Of a stretch of 64,000 nt of DNA, positions 56,900 to 64,000 are shown piece by piece. The DNA lies in assembly GCA_025766275.1 (NCBI GenBank), contig JAFKAC010000008.1, forward strand, positions 496,001-560,000, in the 5' to 3' direction. Both the position numbers and the translations under genes were made by a program. A model generated the notes under the pieces. That model was given only the letters and a program-made list of their open reading frames with translations, had not been told where the DNA came from and searched no databases. This DNA is from Lactarius indigo (taxonomy: Eukaryota; Basidiomycota; Agaricomycetes; Russulales; Russulaceae). Positions within the stretch are counted from its first letter, which is position 1; every line of letters begins with the position of its first letter.

Positions 56900-58805
56900 A
56901 TGTCGTCGATGTCAGATTTCAAACAGGTGCAGTTCTTCCACGATATTTCCAATGTGGCCGATAACTTATTCGCGTGCAGGCGCCCCACAAGTAAGTCCCT
57001 GATCACCTGGTTCATTAATGGTGCCCTGAGCATCTCTCCTGCCCGTTATCGACGCAAGTCTCTTGGTGTAAGCCTCTTTCATACCGTACCTCCGATGGTG
57101 AGGTTAACAAAGTCCCTCGAATCGTAGCATCCCTGGACCCATAGAAGTCACAGATGAAGTGCGTTCGTCGAGTCCCCCACGTCCTAGACCAATACCAACA
57201 GCACCCCACAGGTCCTCTATGCCAACGCGCACCCGTCTGTCTCTCACATGTCTGCGGGTTTCACCGCAGTCTTTGGAGAAAGCATTCGCCTGACGAGGTG
57301 TGAAGCTAAGTCACGTTCAGACTGTGGCTGGTACTAAGCGCGCGCATTTCGGCCGCTTTGCAGAGAGGTGGTACGGACGACAACCGCTCAACCGTTCCTC
57401 ATCTCCGGGTCTGGAACACTCGGGTGGGATCAGGTAAGGCACGACGTATCTGCCAACTACCGCTGTATCTTCTACTCACACGACCCAGGTTTCGGCCAAC
57501 CTGGTCGAGACTGGAGAAAACGTTCTGGTGCTCAATACAGGGTATTTCGGCGACAGCTTCGCTGATTGGTGCGCACTACATTCGCAATCTGTATGAGTTG
57601 TTGACTTCAACGTGGACATAGCCTTCAAACGTACGGCGCCAAAGTCGATCAACTCCGTGCAGAGTTCGGTGAGACCGTCGCTGTGCCCCAAGTTGAGCAA
57701 GCGCTGCAGTCTAAGAAATACAAGATCGTGACAATCACACACGTGGACACTTCGACGGGTGCGTCTGTTCTCCTGGCGTCGTAGTATATGCCCGTATCTC
57801 ATTGTCCTTCACAGGCGTGCTCTCGGACCCACAGGTGGTGGCCCAAGCAGTGAAAAAGGTTTCACCTGATACGCTCGTCGTTCTTGACGCCGTCTGTGCC
57901 GTCGCGAGCGAGGAGATTCAAATGGACAATTGGGGTATCGACGTCGTAATCACCGCCAGCCAGAAGGGGCTCGGCGCGCCTCCCGGCCTAAGTATCGTCG
58001 TCGTCAGCGAAAAGGCCCTGAAGGTCGAGCATTTCCTATGCTGCGTATAGCGCCGTGAGTTGACAGCTTATTCCCCAGGTTTTCGAGACACGCTCGACAC
58101 CGATTCCCGCATTCTATGCAAGCTGGAAGAGGCAAGTGTGGTCATGTTTCCACTTGGACTGCCATATATTTACCTCACCGCCAGATGGCTTCCGATTATG
58201 AAAGGATATGAAAGCGGCACGCCCGCATACTTCGCAACTCCCCCCGTCAACCTCATCTATGCGTACCACCAATCCTTATCCCAGATAATCAAAGCGACTC
58301 CTTTCCTGGATGAACGGCTCAAGCTCCATCGCGAGACCAGCAATCGCATCAAGACCGCAGCCGCAGACCTCGGGCTCTCTCAACTTCCCACTGTTCCAGG
58401 AATCGCTGCGAATGGGATGACTGCGGTGAGCCGCAGGCCCTTTCCTATCGTCGCCTCAGGGCAGGCTAACAAGCCATTTCTAGCTGTGGTGCCCAGACGG
58501 CGTCAAGTCCTCTGAGCTTATCCCCGCATTTTTACAAAGGGGTGTCGTCATAGCAGGGGGTCTAGGGACCAGGAAAGGTAAACACCTCATCACCCTCCTT
58601 TGGCGCGGTGCTTCACCATTATTCTTTATAGATAAGTACTTCCGTATAGGGTGAGCATTTTCCTATGACTTGCCACCGCTCGTCTTTGTCTCACAAAATC
58701 ACCAGTCACATGGGAAGTACAGCTATAAATTCTGAACGTGGCGACGTCGACCGGGTCATCGATGTACTGAAGGAGGTCATCCTTGAGGCTACAGCAAAAA
58801 GATGA
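56900..58805 (+). CDS. AGX1: Alanine-glyoxylate / serine-pyruvate aminotransferase
   Basis: PLP enzyme that transaminates glyoxylate with alanine (or serine with pyruvate), giving glycine. Visible: the N-terminal PHNLLVIPGPIEVTDE, HPSVSHMSAGFTAVFGE, PFLISGSGTLGWDQ, NTGYFGDSFADC, THVDTSTGVLSD, DAVCAVASEEIQMDNWGIDV, the PLP-lysine motif ITASQKGLGAPPGL, GTPAYFATPPVNLIYA and the C-terminal YFRIGHMGS. The first three coding exons are tiny: 56900-56926 (27 nt), 56980-56990 (11 nt) and 57059-57067 (9 nt); they are needed to restore the family's N-terminus. The intron at 58132-58184 begins with GCAAGT (GC-AG). The C-terminus ends TAKR, without a clear peroxisomal signal. All junctions keep frame. Confidence 0.94.
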
Positions 58806-59462
58806 CTTGACAGTTGCGAAGGTATTGTTGGTTGCCCTCACTATCATGCGCAAAGAGTGGGGATAATTCGAAATGTCGAAAATGGTAGAAGGGTATAGAT
58901 CACTATGGAGTTACAAGATACGATAGTGTCGTGTATCTTGCTATGTATTGTCTGAGCGAGGAGTGTATACCGACCAAAAAAACACATGGAGGGATCATCT
59001 CAAACATCGTGAGGTATATATGGCCCAAAACCATAGTGCCATACATTGACAGCGTCGTCGTTGCACGAGTCCTGAAATTTCTTCCTCAACCTCGTGAGGG
59101 TGCGCCCAAATGCAGGATGTTCAACTTCCACTTGCGGGGGAAGACATGCCATATCGTGAGACAGCAGGAAAATGATGATCTGTCCCCTGGCATGGCTCGC
59201 GCCTTGGACCCCGGGTGACTTTGCCAAGCTTCATCCCATTCTTTCGACTTTGGGTTACACGCGTTACTTGGTGCATCGTGCTACATTCAGTCCTCCGTGA
59301 ACGATAACATTCTCGTTCTCTCGTGCATGTGTACGTTCGACCGCGCCCCTCCTACTTGAATCACCTCGATACCAAGAGCGGGCTTCTGCGGCTAGATGGC
59401 GAATCCAAGGTCGCTGTGGGGCACCATAGACATAGCTATCGCTTTCATACCGTAGACAGGAA
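58806..59462. other. Intergenic between two convergent genes
   Basis: 657 bp between convergent 3' ends. It likely holds both 3' UTRs. Frames are not supported. Confidence 0.5.
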
Positions 59463-62400
59463 CTATGCAACAATCTCACGATACGGGCCCTCCCCACCCA
59501 TCCCCTCGTACCATGCCTTTCCTTCGGTCACAGGTGAGATGTAGCCAGCACGGATCACAAAGTCGCCAAAGCGCTCTCCGTCTAGTCTCTCGAGGGCGTA
59601 ATGCTTTATCATAGGCTTCAGGATAGCCAGTATTTCTGGCTCAGTCACGCTCTCTGCACAGAAACAAACGATCAGTAAAGAGACCAGGGGCATACCGGAG
59701 CCTCGACGACAAACCTCTATATATTTTGTTTAGTCGCTGGCCGTAGTAACCGCCACCGAGGAGCATCATATAGGCGCCTGGCGCTTTACCGACAAAAGCG
59801 ACCTCTGAATGTGGGTGAGCAGAGATGACTCAGGAAAGCTACAGATATGACACTGACCGGCAACATATGGCCGAGCACAGCCATTAGGGCAACCAGTCAT
59901 CCGCATGACAATCGAGTCATTCCGTAGGCCGTTCTCCTCACAGATCTTCTCGACCTTGTCAACCAGTAGTGGCAGATACTGGAAATGACGTCAGTGGATG
60001 ATGCGAAAAGAAAATTACGTAGTTCGCCAACCCTTTCAGATTCCGCCATAGCAAGACCTGAATTGCATGATGAATAAAAAACTATGCGCAGACGTTACGA
60101 TAGGAGCACTAACCGCATGTCGGGAAGGCGACACATGCCGATGAGGACAAACGCAGTGCCGTGAAGTTAAGATTGTCCAGTTTGTAGTGCGCCAGCAATC
60201 TCTTGATTTCGGGTAAATCCGGCGTGGCGATATTCGAGACCATGAGGTGCTGATTTGCGGTCAAACGAAACTCTCCCTTGTGTACCTTCGCGATCTCTCG
60301 TAACGCCGTCTTGAAATCACGCCCGGGCTCGTCCTGTACGCGTCCATTTTCGATGAAGCAAGTGAAATGGTGTTTGCCGTCCTCGCCAGTTTGCCAGCCA
60401 AAGTCGTCGATGTTACGGTCGAACGTAAACGGCCGGGGAGGCTGGAATCGGAAGCCAAGAAGATTCTCTACTTCCGCCTTGAAAACGTCGAGGCCCATGC
60501 GATCAATCGTGTACTTCAAGCGGGCGTTCTTTCGGCTGTGCAGAGTTGTCGGTGGGACGCGCAATTAAGCAATAAAATAAACGAACTCAGCCCGGTTACC
60601 GTTTTCCTTCTGCACAAGCATGATTTTCTCTGCGACTATTTGACCCTGCTCCGGCGTTACGAAGCCGAGGATGCTACCAGTCCGGGGGTACGTCTTTTTG
60701 CTTCCGTGTGTAACACCCATGCCACCCCCAGCAGTCACGTTGAAACCAGCTAGTTCGCCACGTTCGTTAACGATGGCAATATAGCCGACATCGTTGGCAA
60801 AGACGTCAACGTCATTGGTTGGTGGCACTGCAACAGCAATCTTGAACTAAGGAAATGGTAGGGGTGATCAGGCAACCAAAAGAGAAGAAAACAAAAAAGG
60901 AAGGGACGCACCTTCCGAGGAAGATAAAACTCTCCATAAAGAGGCTCGAAATCTTTGAGCGCCTCGCCTGCCACCTAGTTTCTTGTCCAACCAAATTTCA
61001 TGATAGGCGGTCGTCCTAGGCAGAAGGTGTTCACTGACACCCTTGGCGAACGCATACACTTGTGCATGCAGACTCGACAATGATGGGATCGACGAGCAGA
61101 GGACATTCCTGATGGTAAAGGAGTCGGCCCTGCCATTCAGTGGCAAGTTCAAATGAGGTGCGTACCTATTAACATCGCCAGCACGCTGCCAACGTGTCAA
61201 GAAGTGCTCGATTGATAGGCCTGAATCGAAGGCTTCAAGTGCCTCTTGATGACCCCATGAAACTGGAAGGTCTGTCGGGTCGTGAGTTTGAAATTCCCAC
61301 TGCCATGCTCGTCCGCAATCTGGTCCATCGCGAGCCACTGGGCGGGGGTACACACTCCAGCAGGGAGCCGCACGCGGATCATGAATGCATACGCAGGCTC
61401 GACACCTTGGGCTTCGCGTTCGTCACGAATGTCGCGGATCGTCTTGCCTGATAGATGCCATGGAACTTGGTGAGCTGAGTGTCGCTCGCCGCCAGGGCAC
61501 CAGTGCTAGTATCCTCGAGGCCGTCTGCTATCGTTCCCCTAAGGTATGACGACGCCGCTTTGATGTGCTCATTCGTTATCGGCTCAGGTTCTGCTTCGTG
61601 AACCTCGATCGAGTCCACACCCAACGCTTTCCACACTGAAGGTTCCCACACTTTGTAGCCCGTCTCAGCACCATCGGCGTCTTGGTCGTCTCCGAGGCCC
61701 AATTCGGCAATCCGCTCGCCGCCAAGCACAGACAACCTCGCGTCAAGTTCCTTCCCGGGCCTGTTGTAATAATGAGCGTCCTCGGGTCTTGGCCAGTAAT
61801 GGCTATCCCCCATCCCAAATACCGAATATTTTAACTTCTCCAATGGCTTTGCTCCAGTCGCAACTGCGGCGTTGAGCAATTTGAAGAATTTCCGGCCATT
61901 CTGCGGAGGCTCTCCTTGACCTGCAGTCGAAGTCACGAATAAGACGTGTTCCTCGTGCGATACCGCGTCGAGGTCCATAGTGTCTAGAGTCGCGATCGTG
62001 GTCGATAGCCCTCGCGCTTGCGCTCTACCAGCCAGCCTTTTAGGCCTTCTTTTCGGCAGCGCCACCATCCGACGAATAGAGGACCAACAAAGGTGGTGCG
62101 TCGATACCTGATAATAAATCAGCGTAGGCTTGTTGTGCGCGCCTCTTCCGTTCCGCCTTCACAGTCTCCCCGAGACTCGTCACAAGCTCGACCGGCAGTG
62201 ACGGCTTCGCACGGACAAGCTGAGAAAGGTGATTCTGTCGGTCCAGAAATGCCTGCAGATCATTCTTTACTGGCGTCCGAGTCCAGAGAGAATGGTTCTT
62301 TGCCAGGTCGTCCTCCTTGCTCGGATCCCAACGATACAGAGGCCAGTACCCAGAGTCGACGGCTAATTTGGTCTCCTTCAATAAATCGAGTGCCGTCGAG

Positions 62401-64000
62401 TCTTCAGTCGTGTACGGGAGGTATGCAAGGACAACGCTGGGTCCGTCGAAGTTATCTGCTTCGACCAGAGCTTGCAGGACTTGAGCATACGATGAGTAGA
62501 CAGCGACGCTGGCCACATAGACGCCTCCGTAGTTCATCGCATACAGCCCAATGTCGGTCTTTCGACGACTAGGATCCGATGAATTGCGAGCGGTGTAGGG
62601 TAAGGTGTCGAGGATGAGGGTGTTTAGATTGAGGCCGGACACGATGGCGTGGTGAATTCCCGACGCTCCGAGATCGTAAGACCAAGCGTCAGATCCAATT
62701 ATCCATCGAGACTTGATCCTAAAGTGTTCACGAAGAGACAAAATGCGTGCTGCGGCTGGGTGAGAGATGTAGTCCTGCAAGGTGGCGACGACTTGATCTC
62801 CAATTTGTTGACTCTTACGACGTCGTCCTTGACGAGAACCCAGCGACTCAGCAGCGAATGAGTTTCCTGTGGCAGTTTTGGATCCTGCAACAGCTCCAGG
62901 ACCGCATTTACAAGTTCGTTGCGCTCTTCTAGTGCACCACGAACGCGTCCTAAAGCAAATTCCGGGCTAGTGGCGAACTCGCCTTGAGATGGCACTAGAG
63001 AAGGGCGAATTCGGTATCTCTAAGGCGTTCGCCAAATAGGTGGCTCAGGATGCTGGTATATGAACTCTCGTGCTTCGGTACATGGGGAACTTCAGTTGAC
63101 AGAGACGACATCGGTCCTCCAAGTGGCGTGCGGAATCGACGGCTTCGATGTCGTTGCTGATTCAAGGAACGTTGCAACATCTTCCGACTGCAACCCGTTG
63201 GTGTCACCTAAGTAGGCGCTGCGAACAGTGGGGCGATCCTCGGAGTCGCGATGTTGCAGAAGACTAACGACGTCGAGGAAAAGTGGCGTCCACTTCGTTG
63301 TCCACTTTTCAATCTGCTCCAATACGATTACGTGCCGTGCAGATGGGCGAATGGCTCCGAGAATGCGAGATGAGGGTAGAGGAGATAAGAGTGATACATC
63401 CACATAGGCGACGCCGTCAATATTGAAGTCTAGGGTAGTCCGGCCCAGGCCGAAGATGACGGTATGGGGCTCATTGGACCCATGTTGTGCGAGAGCGAGC
63501 TGGGATCGACGGGTAAGGGCAAGTGTAGCCAATGCCGCAGCTTCGTAACCCTCGAGAAGCGCAGCGGTAGCAGGGTTGACAGGAATGGCGAAGATTGGGG
63601 GGGTGGTTGGTGTCGCTGGCCTGGAAGTGTGACGCCCATCTACATCACTTCCTTTTCGAGAGTGTCCGTTGACAAATCCGTTTGGATGTCCATTTGAATT
63701 TGAATGTCCATTGGCATACCTCGGTACAGGGCTGTATGGTCGTGTAGGAGAAGGACTATATGGCCGCACGGGAGAGGGGCTGTACGGCCGCGCAGGAGAA
63801 GGGCTATGGGGTCTCGCAATCGGACTTTGAGGACGCCCGGCGATTTTCGAGGGTGTACGCGGGTGCTTCTCGGCAAAAATGAATGGTTTCACCCTATCCT
63901 CCGCGACTTCTTCTATTTTATCATCGATGCCCCCTATGTGGAAAACGTGGACAACGGCCTTGCGTTCGGTACGGGCCAGTCTCGAAGTCAACAATGCATT
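59463..64000 (-). CDS. MET5: Sulfite reductase (NADPH) haemoprotein beta component, 5' end outside window
   Basis: Fungal MET5-type enzyme reducing sulfite to sulfide in sulfur assimilation. Its N-terminus lies beyond 64000. Visible in order: a PFOR-like region ([51 protein letters not shown]), a flavodoxin-like domain ([35 protein letters not shown]), then the sirohaem reductase ([49 protein letters not shown]). The FeS/sirohaem cysteines lie in [13 protein letters not shown] and [12 protein letters not shown]. The C-terminus ends GPYREIVA. Single-base disruptions, nearly all +1, occur near 60975, 61180, 61217, 61437, 61447, 62042, 63002 and 63024, plus a shift near 62801. An octapeptide repeat occurs at 63722-63817. 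Confidence 0.92.
63722..63817 (-). repeat. Four-copy octapeptide-coding repeat (24-nt unit)
   Basis: Within the sulfite reductase frame, [24 protein letters not shown] and TRPYSPVP follow each other. The units are each 24 nt, with the DNA less identical than the protein. It is an Arg/Pro/Ser/Tyr linker not expected in the MET5 family. Confidence 0.8.

Noticed and set aside
1..64000. Biosynthetic cluster, mobile element, CRISPR array or defence system
   Set aside because: The genes are unrelated housekeeping and regulatory functions; I saw no polyketide, peptide or terpene synthase, no transposase, reverse transcriptase or long terminal repeat, and no spaced direct repeats.

Overview
This window is nuclear DNA from a filamentous basidiomycete, most likely a mushroom-forming relative (Agaricomycotina). 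Protein genes are dense and broken by many short introns of about 50-70 nt with GTGCGT, GTACGT or GTTCGT donors. The set includes velvet, Ecl1-type and Zn2Cys6 regulators, a Sen2 and Sac3/GANP repertoire, and the DASH subunit Hsk3. I saw no rRNA, tRNA, CRISPR array or intact transposon. Gene models below were built by joining exons by hand at GT-AG (or GC-AG) junctions that keep frame and family motifs.

Layout. 0.3-9.995 kb, plus strand: a Bem3-type RhoGAP (PX-PH-RhoGAP), SHR3, a SETD6/Rkm4-like methyltransferase and an Ecl1-type small zinc protein. 10-15.3 kb is a gene-free, pyrimidine-rich gap. 15.3-17.6 kb holds SmB (minus) divergent from a nitronate monooxygenase (plus). 18.6-30.3 kb is a minus-strand run: pyruvate carboxylase, GDP-mannose transporter, SNX41/ATG20 sorting nexin and BFR2/AATF. 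30.7-33.4 kb is a large acidic protein I cannot name, followed by HSK3. 34.4-37.6 kb is gene-poor. 37.6-39.9 kb carries a small TPR protein (minus) divergent from TIM23 (plus). A velvet factor lies at 40.9-41.8 kb, then another gene-poor gap. From 44.6 kb genes are dense again: a CYSTM protein, cytochrome c1, a THP3/LENG8-type SAC3/GANP protein, a Zn2Cys6 factor (minus), SEN2 (minus) divergent from dynein intermediate chain (plus), alanine-glyoxylate aminotransferase (plus), and the sulfite reductase beta subunit (minus), which runs off the right edge.

The genes are mostly unrelated housekeeping functions, not a cluster. Mitochondrial functions recur (TIM23, cytochrome c1, probably the TPR protein). 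Several neighbours are very close: SHR3 to the SET gene is 34 bp, SNX41 to BFR2 is 68 bp, SEN2 to the dynein gene is 99 bp.

Most striking observations: extremely small exons (5 nt in pyruvate carboxylase; 27, 11 and 9 nt at the start of the aminotransferase); a run of single-base frame disruptions, almost all +1, in three conserved genes (sulfite reductase, dynein intermediate chain, THP3) while their neighbours are clean; an octapeptide repeat in the sulfite reductase N-terminal region; and an 875-residue acidic protein with a short Cys cluster and no obvious identity.
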